Shown piece by piece: positions 54,339-63,948 of a DNA stretch of 64,000 bases. This DNA comes from Crocosphaera sp. (GTDB lineage Bacteria; Cyanobacteriota; Cyanobacteriia; Cyanobacteriales; Microcystaceae), in assembly GCF_030064895.1 (NCBI RefSeq), contig NZ_JASJEB010000010.1, positions 1 through 64,000 of the forward strand, written 5' to 3'. A program made the translations under genes and the position numbers. Every line of letters starts with the position of its first letter. The stretch's first letter is position 1. The notes beneath the pieces are model-generated. The model saw only the letters and a program-made list of their open reading frames with translations. It did not search any database and was not told the origin of the DNA.

Positions 54339-55880
54339 TTAAGAATTAGGTAAAATGCGTCCAATAGTCAAGTTTTCAGGGACAAAAGTTGCTTTTGCTA
54401 CTCGTTGAATATCAGCAGCAGTAACTGATTCGATCGCCTGGACTTGCTCAAACAAATTCCTCCAACTACCTGTTTTTACTTCGTATTCAACCAACGCTTT
54501 ACCCATGCCTAAATTAGAGTCAAGGGAACGTAATAAACCGGCTCGTAATTGATTTTTAACCCGTTGTAATTCCTTTTCAGAAACAGGTTCAGTTTTCAAT
54601 CTTTCAATTTCTAAAGATAAAGCTTGATCTACTTCTTCTATGGATGCTTGGGGAGAAGTTTGAGCGTAAAATAACATCAAGTTAGGGTATTTATCCGAAG
54701 GAAAACCATTAAATCCTTGGGCCCCTAAAGCCACTTGTTTTTCCTCAACTAAAGACTTATATAAACGAGAAGTGCGACCGGAACTTAATAGGGTAGAAAT
54801 CACTTGATAAATGGCATTATCAGGATGACTTATAGCAGGAATATGATACCCTTCCAAATACCAAGGTTGAGAGGCTAATTCTAAAGTAACTTCTCTAGTT
54901 TCTCTTTGTTTTGGTTCTACTTTCGTCACTTTAGGAGGTTCTAGTTTTTTGCCATAGCGACCAAAATAAATTTGTGCTAACTGTTTAACTTTTTCGGGAT
55001 TAACATCACCTACAATAGAAACTGTCAGGTTGTTTGGTCCATAATAAATGTCAAAAAAGTCTCGAATATCTTGACGGGTTAAGTTGCGTATATCTTCGTT
55101 ATAACCAATAGTCGGCCGTTTATAAGGATGTTCGGTAAAAGCAGTTCCTAAAAAAGCTTCTACCATTTTACCGATAGGATTATTTTCCGTGCGTAAACGT
55201 CTTTCTTCTAAGATAATATTTTGCTCTTTATAGAATTCTCGAAAAACAGGATCTAAAAATCTTTCTGATTCTAAAGACATCCATAACTCTAATTTATTGG
55301 AGGGAAAACTATAAAAGTAAAGGGTTGCATCTGGGCTAGTTTGTGCATTAATATTAACACCTCCTGCCGTTTCTACAATACGTCCAAAGGCATTTTGTTG
55401 GACATAACTAGATGCTTCAGCTTGTATTTTTTCAAAAGTTGCTGTTAATTTTTTTATTTCCTCTTCATTGCCTGCTTTCTTGGCAGCTTTTAATTCCATT
55501 GAAACTTTATCTAAACGACTTAAAATTTCTTGTTCTTCTTGATAGTTATTAGTGCCAATTTTTGTGGTTCCTTTAAACGCTAAATGTTCTAAAAAATGAG
55601 CTACTCCTGTTTTTCCATCCGGTTCGTCGGTTCCCCCAACATCAGCATAAGTAACAAAAGAAACCACCGGCGCATCATGATTTTCCTTGATAATAAATTT
55701 CATGCCATTATCTAAAGTAAATTCTGTTATGCGTTCGATCGCACGATTCAAATAAGGAGTGATAGAAGAAGATTGGGTTTGTGCCAAAGCTGGAACATTT
55801 GTCCCTAGAACTAAGACAAGACAAATAAGGCTAATCGCGTAACGAATCAAACGAGATAAGTTGAACAACTTAATGACCAT
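54339..55880 (-). CDS. M16-family zinc metallopeptidase (exported)
   Basis: About 513 residues from the ATG at 55880 (an ATG at 55901 adds 7). A signal peptide or anchor (LIRYAISLICLVLVLGTNVP|ALA) leads to an M16 domain with the inverted zinc motif HFLEHLAFKG (H-x-x-E-H) and a downstream E (SLESERFLDPVF). A C-terminal M16 domain (HIPAISHPDNAIYQV) follows. Processing or oligopeptide degradation in the periplasm is the likely role. The usual second, inactive M16 subunit is not adjacent; a truncated glycosyltransferase lies upstream instead. Confidence 0.88.
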   Translation of the reverse strand: MVIKLFNLSRLIRYAISLICLVLVLGTNVPALAQTQSSSITPYLNRAIERITEFTLDNGMKFIIKENHDAPVVSFVTYADVGGTDEPDGKTGVAHFLEHLAFKGTTKIGTNNYQEEQEILSRLDKVSMELKAAKKAGNEEEIKKLTATFEKIQAEASSYVQQNAFGRIVETAGGVNINAQTSPDATLYFYSFPSNKLELWMSLESERFLDPVFREFYKEQNIILEERRLRTENNPIGKMVEAFLGTAFTEHPYKRPTIGYNEDIRNLTRQDIRDFFDIYYGPNNLTVSIVGDVNPEKVKQLAQIYFGRYGKKLEPPKVTKVEPKQRETREVTLELASQPWYLEGYHIPAISHPDNAIYQVISTLLSSGRTSRLYKSLVEEKQVALGAQGFNGFPSDKYPNLMLFYAQTSPQASIEEVDQALSLEIERLKTEPVSEKELQRVKNQLRAGLLRSLDSNLGMGKALVEYEVKTGSWRNLFEQVQAIESVTAADIQRVAKATFVPENLTIGRILPNS

Positions 55881-56018
55881 AGGAATAAGACAAGTTCTCA
55901 AAAATTAATAGATTCTTTCCTAGCATATCAAAAACTGACAGAGAGACTTTGAGAAAGTGAGACAGGTTTACTAACTTGTTCCTTAACTTGACAATATGTA
56001 GTTTAGATGAAAAACAGC

Positions 56019-56549
56019 TTAGAAAATGCTATCAATCGCAAAAATACTAATAGCAATATATCCTATAAATGGAGAATTAAATAACTCTAAGCATAGCCAA
56101 TAGACTGCAGGAAATACTAAAAAACTAATAAAAACCGAAAAACTGCGTATTGCTGTGATTGATGTAACCCAAGGACTAACTAACATAAACCACCATCGGG
56201 CTAAGATAAAATAGAGTGGTGGATGAACATCTTTGGATAAGCTTTCCAACACATGACCTAAATTTTTCTCAGGAACTACATTTTGATATTTTCGCTGTAA
56301 ATCTTCTGCTGTAATAATCCCATTATTAAAAACTTCCTGAGATAGTACCTGCTGAGAATTCCCGGATATCCTTAATAAACTATCGGTTTCATCTGGCCAG
56401 AAGACTTTTGTATCAATATTGAATAATCTAAAAAATATTCCAATAATTAAGACAGCTAAAATAAAAAAATGCCACCACCTTGAGATAGGAGGAAAAAATT
56501 TTTTTAAATTATCTTTATTCATAACAATTAATACACAAAATATACACAT
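56019..56549 (-). pseudogene. Truncated GT39/ArnT-like glycosyltransferase
   Basis: 176 residues matching only the first third of the protein at 40677-42500: the acidic loop VFWPDETDSLLRI, the motif KDVHPPLYFILARWWFML, and two more membrane segments. It ends in a TAA exactly where homologues go on into the next membrane segment (AISIFA-SPF). The rest is not found in the 117 bases before the M16 gene. I read it as a deletion remnant. Confidence 0.7.
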
Positions 56550-56867
56550 TACTTATATCACAAAATTTCATCCAAGGAAAGACAAAGTTTAATTAGCCTC
56601 AACTATGGAGTTTTTTAAGATTGAAGTAGATTTCATAATCACCCATCTGGGGCAAAAGTGTTTTTTATCAAGTTACCCAAAAAACACTACTGTAAAATTC
56701 AGACAGCTACAAGAACTTGAAAAGGTCTGATCGTCCTAAGGGTGAGACTGTCAAACGAACTAATTGACTCAATTAACACAATAAGAAAACATAGTTAAAT
56801 AATAGAGTATTGGGGAAAAAATTTTATACAATCTTGCTAACCAGGAGAGTTCACCCATTGAGTATTC
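56550..56867 (+). other. Leader region of the debranching enzyme gene with hairpin
   Basis: No gene seen. A hairpin with 10-base arms (AGTGTTTTTT 56657-56666 and AAAAAACACT 56679-56688) lies 180 bases upstream of the next start. Its role is unknown. Confidence 0.4.
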
Positions 56868-58847
56868 ATGACCTTTAAGTATGGACGGGAAATTTGCGGT
56901 AATTTAAGCACAGCCCAATCAAGGGAATGGTTGATTACAAACGGCATTGGAGGCTATGGTTGTGGTACAATCTCAGGGGTGATTACCCGTTGTTATCATG
57001 GGTTATTGATCGCTGCCTTAAACCCACCCCTCAAGCGTACATTACTACTGTCAAAACTGGATGAAACCATCCAATATGACTACCAAACCTATTCTTGCTT
57101 TACAAACCGTTGGTTTGATGGGACAATCTCTCCCCAAGGCTATCTAAACATGGAGAGTTTTCATCTAGAAGGAACGATCCCAGTCTGGACTTTTGCTTGC
57201 GGAGATGCACTGATTGAAAAAAGAGTTTGGATGCAGCAAGGAGAAAACACAACCTATACCCGTTATACCTTCAAACGGGGCAGTAAATCTCTCCAACTAT
57301 CCATTAAAGCCCTAGTTAATTACCGTGACCATCATGGTACCACTCAATCAGGACAGTGGAAAATGGGAGTGGAGGAAGTTCCTCAAGGTTTATGTGTTAC
57401 CCCTTATCCCGAAGCAACTCCCTTTTATTTGTGGGCCCAAAGCGCAGATGTAACCTTAAATTATCATTGGCATTTAGGTTATGATTTATCCATGGAAAGG
57501 TATCGGGGCTTATGGGATCGAGACGATCACTACAACGCAGCTACTTTTAATAAAACCCTCGAACCAGGAGAGTCTCTAACCCTTGTTGCCAGTACCAACC
57601 CTCGACCCTCTTTAAACGGCAAACAAGCATTACAAGAACGCTACGAATACGAACAAGGGTTACTGAAACGCTGTTCTCATTTTTCAGTTCCTTGGATCAA
57701 ACAATTAGTCTTAGCTGCCGATCAATTTATTGTCGATCGCCCTTCCACCCATAACCCAGAGGGAAAAACCATTATTGCTGGTTATCCTTGGTTTGCTGAC
57801 TGGGGACGAGATACCATGATCGCTTTACCCGGGTTAGCCTTAACAACAAACCGCCCCGATATTGCCCACGACATCCTCAGTACCTTTGCCAAATATTTAG
57901 ACGGGGGAATGTTACCCAATGTCTTCCCCGATGATAACCAAACCCCTCAATATAATACCGTTGATGCCATCCTCTGGTATTTTGAAGCCATTCGCACTTA
58001 TTACAGTCTGACTAAAGATATTACCTTATTAAAAGACCTTTATCCCCTACTGCAAGAAGTAATTGAATGTCACCGTCAAGGAACCCGTTATAACATTCAT
58101 CTCGATAGCGATCACTTGATTTATGCTGGACAAGAAGGCACTCAGTTAACCTGGATGGATGCCAAAGTAGGAGAATGGGTAGTAACTCCCCGTCACGGTA
58201 AACCTATCGAAGTCAATGTCCTCTGGTACAATGCTTTGACCATTATGATCGAAATTGGGGACATTTTGGGACAACCTACGGGAGAATATAAAACCATGGC
58301 CCGTAATAGTCATGCTGGTTTCCAACGATATTGGCATCCTTCCCTAAAATACTGTCAAGATATCTTAGATAGTCCCAACGGCCACGATAAGTCTATGCGG
58401 CCTAATCAAATTTTTGCCGTTTCTCTACCTCATAATAAAACTACTCCCCCGTTACTTAAACCGGAACAACAAAAGTCGGTGGTGGATACCGTCGCCAAAA
58501 TGTTAATTACTTCTCATGGATTGCGATCGCTTTGTGCTACCCATCACCAATATCAAGGCCGTTACGGTGGAGATCAAGTATCTCGGGATAAGAGTTACCA
58601 TCAAGGAACAGTCTGGGCTTGGTTAATAGGCCCATTTGTGGAGGCCCATTGGCGAGTTTATGGCGATCGTGCCTTAGCTAACAGTTTTCTCGAACCCATG
58701 GCCAACCATCTCAATGATGCTTGTATTGGCAGTATTAGCGAGATTTTTGATGGTGATGCACCGATGATCCCTAGAGGTTGTTTCGCCCAAGCTTGGAGTG
58801 TGGGGGAAGTTTTGAGGGTTTGGGCAAAAATTAATGATCCTTCTTAG
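56868..58847 (+). CDS. Glycogen debranching enzyme (GDE_C/amylo-alpha-1,6-glucosidase type)
   Basis: 659 residues. An N-terminal all-beta domain (to about 270; EWLITNGIGGYGCGTISGVI) precedes the (alpha/alpha)6 barrel with GYPWFADWGRDTMIALPGL, LPNVFPDDNQTPQYNTVDA and, near the C-terminus, GTVWAWLIGPFVEAHWRVYG. It removes alpha-1,6 branch residues from glycogen in the night-time breakdown path. An ATG at 56868 gives the family N-terminus. The gene is followed by chrA in the same direction but is probably separately transcribed. Confidence 0.9.
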   Translation: MTFKYGREICGNLSTAQSREWLITNGIGGYGCGTISGVITRCYHGLLIAALNPPLKRTLLLSKLDETIQYDYQTYSCFTNRWFDGTISPQGYLNMESFHLEGTIPVWTFACGDALIEKRVWMQQGENTTYTRYTFKRGSKSLQLSIKALVNYRDHHGTTQSGQWKMGVEEVPQGLCVTPYPEATPFYLWAQSADVTLNYHWHLGYDLSMERYRGLWDRDDHYNAATFNKTLEPGESLTLVASTNPRPSLNGKQALQERYEYEQGLLKRCSHFSVPWIKQLVLAADQFIVDRPSTHNPEGKTIIAGYPWFADWGRDTMIALPGLALTTNRPDIAHDILSTFAKYLDGGMLPNVFPDDNQTPQYNTVDAILWYFEAIRTYYSLTKDITLLKDLYPLLQEVIECHRQGTRYNIHLDSDHLIYAGQEGTQLTWMDAKVGEWVVTPRHGKPIEVNVLWYNALTIMIEIGDILGQPTGEYKTMARNSHAGFQRYWHPSLKYCQDILDSPNGHDKSMRPNQIFAVSLPHNKTTPPLLKPEQQKSVVDTVAKMLITSHGLRSLCATHHQYQGRYGGDQVSRDKSYHQGTVWAWLIGPFVEAHWRVYGDRALANSFLEPMANHLNDACIGSISEIFDGDAPMIPRGCFAQAWSVGEVLRVWAKINDPS

Positions 58848-58868
58848 CAGTTATCAGTGATCAGTTAT
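58847..58868. repeat. Heptamer tandem repeat before chrA
   Basis: On the minus strand ACTGATC ACTGATA ACTG, ending 13 bases before the chrA start. Confidence 0.55.
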
Positions 58869-58881
58869 TTAGCACTAAACT

Positions 58882-60051
58882 ATGAAAGAGGATTTAAAGC
58901 AACGTTTAGTCTCTATAGCGTCTGTTTTTCTCAAACTGGGAGTGATTGGTTTTGGGGGACCGGCTGCCCATATCGGTATGATGGAAGCAGAAGTGGTGAG
59001 AGATCGTCGATGGCTTGAGCGATCGCAGTTTTTGGATCTTTTGGGGGCAACAAATTTAATTCCGGGTCCTAATTCCACGGAAATGGCCATTCATATTGGT
59101 TATCTTTATGGAGGTGTCTGGGGGCTAATTATTGCAGGAGTGTGCTTCCTATTCCCTGCCATCACTATGACTGCTATTTTAGCCATGATTTACACTCAGT
59201 TTGGCAGTTTACCGCAGATTGCGCCTTTATTATTCGGCATCAAACCGGCGGTTATTGTAGTTATTATTGCGGCCTTGTATCGGTTGGCAAGAAAAGCGAT
59301 TAAGCAGCGCAAATTTTGGTTGATTTTTCTGTTAGTAATAGTTTTAAATTTATTGGGTTTAAATGAAGTTATTTCTCTACTTTTAGGAGGATTATTCGGT
59401 ATGGTAGGGTTAATTTTAATCGAAAGTAACGCCAACATCATTCCCCTACTTGTGTTCTTCATTAGCAATAATATTGACAAAGCGACAAACGATAATCAGC
59501 TTACCCCGTCTTTATGGCAGTTAGGTTTATTTTTTCTGAAAATTGGTAGTATTTTATTTGGTAGTGGTTATGTTTTAATTGCTTTTTTAGAAGGAGAATT
59601 AGTTGATCAATATGGTTGGTTAACTCAACAACAACTTTTAGATGCGATCGCTATTGGACAGTTTACCCCAGGTCCGCTTCTTTCTACTGCTACATTTATA
59701 GGATATATAATTTTGGGAATACCTGGAGCGCTCGTCGCTACATTGGGGATATGTTTGCCTTCTTTTTTCATTGTTTTGGCTGTTAACCCTATTATCCCAA
59801 AATTACGCAGATCAAAATGGACAGCAGCTTTTTTAGATGCAGTAAATGTTAGTGCAGTTGCTATCATGGCAGTGGTAACATTAAACTTACTTTATCAAAT
59901 TCTTTGGGTTCCAACGGATGGACTTCCTGTTAACTGGGAAGCAATATTTATTCTTATTGTGGCCGGTGTTGCTATTTTTAAGTATAAATTAAATACAGCT
60001 TGGGTAGTCTTGGGATCTAGTATTATAGGATGGGGTTTATCTTATATTTAG
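58882..60051 (+). CDS. chrA: ChrA chromate transporter
   Basis: 389 residues of two homologous ChrA halves. First half FLKLGVIGFGGPAAHIGMME, with GATNLIPGPNSTEMAIHIGY; second half FLKIGSILFGSGYVLIAFLE with AIGQFTPGPLLSTATFIGY. About 10 membrane segments. It expels chromate and may act on sulfate-like anions. Codon 1 is an ATG after a short heptamer repeat. The following palindrome starts at its stop codon. Confidence 0.9.
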   Translation: MKEDLKQRLVSIASVFLKLGVIGFGGPAAHIGMMEAEVVRDRRWLERSQFLDLLGATNLIPGPNSTEMAIHIGYLYGGVWGLIIAGVCFLFPAITMTAILAMIYTQFGSLPQIAPLLFGIKPAVIVVIIAALYRLARKAIKQRKFWLIFLLVIVLNLLGLNEVISLLLGGLFGMVGLILIESNANIIPLLVFFISNNIDKATNDNQLTPSLWQLGLFFLKIGSILFGSGYVLIAFLEGELVDQYGWLTQQQLLDAIAIGQFTPGPLLSTATFIGYIILGIPGALVATLGICLPSFFIVLAVNPIIPKLRRSKWTAAFLDAVNVSAVAIMAVVTLNLLYQILWVPTDGLPVNWEAIFILIVAGVAIFKYKLNTAWVVLGSSIIGWGLSYI

Positions 60052-60076
60052 TAGGGGTTTAATAATATTAAACCCT
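60051..60076. repeat. Inverted repeat at the chrA stop (GGGTTTAAT/ATTAAACCC)
   Basis: 9-base arms around AAT (60055-60063 and 60067-60075). The layout (TAGGGG...CCCT) resembles the AACGGCCGTT palindromes but with a different core. No T-run follows. Confidence 0.5.
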
Positions 60077-60307
60077 CGGATATTAGAGAATATCTCATAG
60101 GGTTTATCGGCTTTAGTATAACTCCTAAAACCAGAAAATTCTGTACCTCAAAAATATGAGAACTATTGCCGCTACGCGAAAGTCAAAAGTAAAAATGCAA
60201 AAGGCAAAAGTTTCGATTGATAAGGATTTGAGGCTTTTGTGACTGTTGTTTTATTTCCACCAAGCTGCACTACTATAGTTCATTTTTGTGTTATTGTAAC
60301 TGAAAAA
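60077..60307. other. Intergenic region without a recognised gene
   Basis: About 230 bases rich in A and in short repeats such as AAAGTCAAAAGTA and AAAAGGCAAAAG. I see no frame, RNA or promoter I can defend. Confidence 0.35.
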
Positions 60308-60353
60308 CCTGATAACTTTTAACTGTTCACTGTTCACTGTTCACTGATAACTT
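60308..60353. repeat. Heptamer tandem repeat (ACTGTTC/ACTGATA)
   Basis: ACTGTTC three times then ACTGATA, ending 5 bases before the flavoprotein start. The same units appear at 29004-29047 in reverse proportion. Confidence 0.7.
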
Positions 60354-60357
60354 ACTT

Positions 60358-61785
60358 ATGAGTTTAGATTATGATATTGTTATTATTGGTAATACTTTAG
60401 AAGCTTTTTTTGCTGCTTCAGAAGCTATTAAATTTAACCCTAGAGTAGCTTTAGTTTTAGGAGATTTTAATAATGAGTATTGGCAAGAAATTGATAGTTT
60501 AATTGTTAACTATTTGACTTATATTGAACGTCATTGGCACAATTTAAACAATTGGTATTTAAACATTAATCTAGATTCTTGGTTAGATTTTAATCAACTC
60601 AAAAAATGGAAAAATGAAGTAAAAGAAGATATTAAACAAGCTAATAATTTAGAAAAATTAGCAAATTTAGGTGTAGATATTATAGAAGAATCAGGGGAAT
60701 TTTGTCGATTGCCTAAACTGGGTTTTGTGCTTAAAAATAGGACTTTGCGATCGCGTCGTTATTTATTGGCAATGGGTTCTATATCTAACATTTCTGACAT
60801 TCAAGGATTAAAAGAAGTTGGTTATATTACCCCTGAAACATTAGATATAGATAAACTTCCTGATAAATTAGTTATTTTATCACAAAATGCACTAGGAATT
60901 GAATTAGCACAACAATTAAACCGTTTAGGTAAAACAATTACACTTATCATTGAAAAATCTAGTATTTTACCCCAAGAAGATCCAGATATTACACAACTAA
61001 TTCAAGCTATATTAGAAGCAGAAGGTATAAACTTATTAATTAATTGTCCTGTTACTCAAATTAGAAAAATAGAAGGTAAAAAATGGATTCAAGCAGGAAA
61101 TGAAGCCATAGAAGGCGATGAAATTATTATTGATAATCAAACACAATTCAAGATAAAAGAATTGAATTTAGAAGGAGTAAAAGTTAAGATAGAAGGCAAT
61201 AAAATTAAGACAAATAATAGATTGCAAACAACTAACCCAAATATTTATGCTTGCGGTCAAGCTATTGGTTCATATAATTTATCTAATCTAGCTTGTTATG
61301 AAGCTGGTATTGCCGTTAAAAATGCTATTTTTTATCCCATTTTTAAAACAAATTATGAACATTATCTTATGCGAATGTTAACCAACCCAATGTTTTCCAG
61401 AGTTGGTTTAACGGAAACACAAGCAAAACAATTTTATAAAGAAGATCTAATTATTATCAAACAAAATTATAAAAGCTTAGTTAAAGCAAAAATATTAGAT
61501 GAAACCACTGGATTTTGTAAAGTAATTACTCGGAGAAATGGCATAATTTTAGGATGTCATATTATAGGTTATCAAAGCGACGAAACTATTAACTTAATCG
61601 CTTTAGCTATACAAAATAAACTTAAAATTCAGAAAATTGCTCAATTATTTCCTCTCTACGGAACAACATCAGAAATGTTATCCCAAATTTCTCAAAAATG
61701 GCAAGAACAAAAACAGCAAAAGAATACATTAATCAATAACTGCTTAGAAACTCTACTATTTTGGCGTAGAAAATGGAATAAATAG
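60358..61785 (+). CDS. FAD-dependent pyridine nucleotide-disulfide oxidoreductase-like protein without the redox disulfide
   Basis: 475 residues with the fold order of lipoamide dehydrogenase and mercuric reductase: an N-terminal FAD site (DIVIIGNTLEAFFAASEA), an NAD(P) site near 175 (LVILSQNALGIELAQQLNRL), a second FAD contact (NIYACGQAIGSYNL) and a dimerisation domain (NPMFSRVGLTETQA). The active-site pair CxxxxC is missing, and the first Gly-x-Gly-x-x-Gly is altered to GNTLEA. It may bind FAD but not act on disulfides. Preceded by a heptamer repeat. Confidence 0.75.
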   Translation: MSLDYDIVIIGNTLEAFFAASEAIKFNPRVALVLGDFNNEYWQEIDSLIVNYLTYIERHWHNLNNWYLNINLDSWLDFNQLKKWKNEVKEDIKQANNLEKLANLGVDIIEESGEFCRLPKLGFVLKNRTLRSRRYLLAMGSISNISDIQGLKEVGYITPETLDIDKLPDKLVILSQNALGIELAQQLNRLGKTITLIIEKSSILPQEDPDITQLIQAILEAEGINLLINCPVTQIRKIEGKKWIQAGNEAIEGDEIIIDNQTQFKIKELNLEGVKVKIEGNKIKTNNRLQTTNPNIYACGQAIGSYNLSNLACYEAGIAVKNAIFYPIFKTNYEHYLMRMLTNPMFSRVGLTETQAKQFYKEDLIIIKQNYKSLVKAKILDETTGFCKVITRRNGIILGCHIIGYQSDETINLIALAIQNKLKIQKIAQLFPLYGTTSEMLSQISQKWQEQKQQKNTLINNCLETLLFWRRKWNK

Positions 61786-62001
61786 ACACAATCTAATTAA
61801 TATATGTATGAAATTAAACTTGAATAGTAGTTAAAAGTAGTTTTTATTTGCATAGATTAAACATAAAAATGTCAACACTCCCCACACTTCCCACCCCAGA
61901 CACAGTGAATTGAAAACTGGTATAAAATGCTGAATAGCCAAAAGAAGCGTTATAATTATCCCCGTTAGGATCGGCAGTAACCAACCATCATTATATAAAG
62001 A

Positions 62002-63171
62002 ATGAACCAACAGCATCAATTCAGACAAGTGAAATATTTGCCCTTAAAATGGTTTAAAGGGGTGATTTTGCTGTTACTATTAAGCCTAGTTGCTTGTCAA
62101 TCGAGTCAACCTGGGTCCCAAAACCTAGAAACTTCAGGGGAAACGAGAGACGAAACCAACTTAACCCTACAAAATGCAACCCTAGAACAATCTAACGCTG
62201 AAGGAGAAATTCTCTGGAAAATACAAGTTGATGAGGCAAAATACAGTCCAGACCGCAAAACAGCCAATTTAACCGCAGTTAAAGGTAATATTTTCCAAGA
62301 TGGTCAAATCGTATTACAAGTTAAATCTGATTACGGAGTTATTCAACGAGACGGGGCCGAAATTTTTCTCAAAGATAATGTAGTCGCGGTTGATCCCCGT
62401 AACGAAGCAGTTCTTCGTAGCGAAGAAGTGGAATGGCAACCCGAAACCTCCCTATTAACCGTCCGTAGAAATGTACGGGGTTCTCATCCTCAACTCGAAG
62501 CATCTGCCAATGAAGGCAAATATAACACCCTGGAACAAAAATTAGAATTAACAGGGAAAATTAAAGCTACCTCGGAAGCAAGACAGTTACAATTAAAAAC
62601 AGAACATTTAATCTGGCAAATTCCCAAACAAACGATTATCGGCGATCGCCTTTTAACCATGATTCGGTTTCAAAATAAAACCATTACAGATCGCCTCGTA
62701 GCTAACAAGGCCAGAGTTCTTTTAGATAAAAAACAAATCATTATTAAAGAAAATATTGAATATAAATCCCTTCAACCTCCCCTACAAATAGCCACCAATG
62801 AAATTATTTGGCACTATCAAACCCGTCAAGTTTATTCGAGTCAACCGGTTCAATTGATTCAATACGCCCAAAATGTTACCGTTACTGGTAATGAAGGTCA
62901 TGTTAACCTAGCAGAAAATATCGCGTATCTTAAAGGAGGAGTTCAAGGAGTCAGCACAATGAATGATAGTACATTGTACTCCAATAATTTAACCTGGAAT
63001 GTTGTCGCCCAAACCATAGAAGCCTATGGTAATGTCATTTATGAACAAAATCAAGACCCGAAGTTAAATTTAACTGGAGAAAAAGCCGTTGGTACTTTAG
63101 TAGATAACAATATTATTGTCACTAATAGCGATCGCCAAGAACGGGTTGTTACCGAAATTTTCCCTGAATAA
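62002..63171 (+). CDS. lptC: LPS-transport protein LptC (cyanobacterial long form)
   Basis: 389 residues. An N-terminal segment with lipobox (LLLLSLVAC|QSS) suggests a lipid-anchored or membrane-held periplasmic protein. The rest is a repeated beta-jellyroll of OstA/LptC type (LTAVKGNIFQDGQIVLQVKS, VTVTGNEGHVNLAENIAYLK). LptC joins the LptBFG complex to LptA. The long form with several jellyroll units is common in cyanobacteria. It is followed one base later by the response regulator gene. Confidence 0.85.
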   Translation: MNQQHQFRQVKYLPLKWFKGVILLLLLSLVACQSSQPGSQNLETSGETRDETNLTLQNATLEQSNAEGEILWKIQVDEAKYSPDRKTANLTAVKGNIFQDGQIVLQVKSDYGVIQRDGAEIFLKDNVVAVDPRNEAVLRSEEVEWQPETSLLTVRRNVRGSHPQLEASANEGKYNTLEQKLELTGKIKATSEARQLQLKTEHLIWQIPKQTIIGDRLLTMIRFQNKTITDRLVANKARVLLDKKQIIIKENIEYKSLQPPLQIATNEIIWHYQTRQVYSSQPVQLIQYAQNVTVTGNEGHVNLAENIAYLKGGVQGVSTMNDSTLYSNNLTWNVVAQTIEAYGNVIYEQNQDPKLNLTGEKAVGTLVDNNIIVTNSDRQERVVTEIFPE

Positions 63172-63172
63172 A

Positions 63173-63853
63173 ATGAGTTTAAATCCTTCGATTCTTCTCG
63201 TAAAACTTGATGATTTGTTTAATAATCGTATTGGTCCTGAGTTAAAAGAAGCAGGTTATACACCGATTATCATTAATGATAGCCTTCAAGTGCTGGAAAA
63301 TGTCAAAACCCATCAACCGGCCATGGTAGTAATTAATTGTCAGCCTAACGATAACACAGGATTTACTTTGTGTACTCAGTTAAGACAGCTGCAAAAGTCT
63401 CTGATCCTAATTATGATGATTAATACAGAAACAGTGGAAGAAAGAGTTGCTTGTTTAGAAGCAGGGGCCGATGATTATCTGGTAAAAACGGATTATAGTC
63501 CAGCACTATTAAAATTAGTTTGTTTTTATTTAACTCCTCCCAAAATTGTCAAAGAGCAATTACAATATAGTGACATTATTCTTGATTTGACAACCCGAAA
63601 ACTTGTTGTTAATAATAAACCAACGGACTTAACAATGAAAGAATTTGAGTTACTTAAATATCTGATGTCTCATCCCCAAGAAGTTTTAAGTCGAGAGAAG
63701 ATTTTAGAAAATGTTTGGGGAGATGAATTTCAAGGCGAATCTAATGTAATTGAAGTTTATATCCGTTATTTACGTATCAAAATAGAAAATGAAGACCATA
63801 AACGTTTAATTCATACCGTTCGAGGTGTGGGTTATGTTTTGCGAGAAGGATAA
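63173..63853 (+). CDS. nblR: NblR-like OmpR-family response regulator lacking phospho-Asp
   Basis: 226 residues from the ATG at 63173, one base after lptC. The receiver domain (1-118) has AGADDYLVKTDY with the conserved Lys, but the position of the phospho-acceptor Asp is Asn (VVIN55CQPNDNTGF). The C-terminal winged helix (LTMKEFELLKYLMSHPQEVL, ENVWG, VIEVYIRYLRIKIE) is intact. NblR, the non-bleaching regulator of phycobilisome breakdown, is known to act without phosphorylation. The name is by similarity of the C-terminus and this trait; another atypical OmpR regulator is possible. Confidence 0.68.
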   Translation: MSLNPSILLVKLDDLFNNRIGPELKEAGYTPIIINDSLQVLENVKTHQPAMVVINCQPNDNTGFTLCTQLRQLQKSLILIMMINTETVEERVACLEAGADDYLVKTDYSPALLKLVCFYLTPPKIVKEQLQYSDIILDLTTRKLVVNNKPTDLTMKEFELLKYLMSHPQEVLSREKILENVWGDEFQGESNVIEVYIRYLRIKIENEDHKRLIHTVRGVGYVLREG

Positions 63854-63898
63854 GCAATCTAGCATCCTAATTTTTGTCGAAAAAATATCCTTGCCATT

Positions 63899-63948
63899 TG
63901 ACGGGGAGACGGGGAGAGGGGGGGAAGGGGAGACGGGGAGACGGAGGT
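63899..63948. repeat. G-rich octamer tandem repeat (GACGGGGA)
   Basis: Six units of GACGGGGA, GAGGGGGG or GAAGGGGA, the longest of the four arrays, followed by AAATTTCTCC and 'aaggacaat'. Nothing else is seen between the regulator and the window end. Confidence 0.7.

Noticed and set aside
61831-62028. Small hydrophobic frame on the minus strand overlapping lptC
   Set aside because: It overlaps the lptC start, has no recognisable relative, and its hydrophobicity is expected from the reverse of an AT-rich leader.
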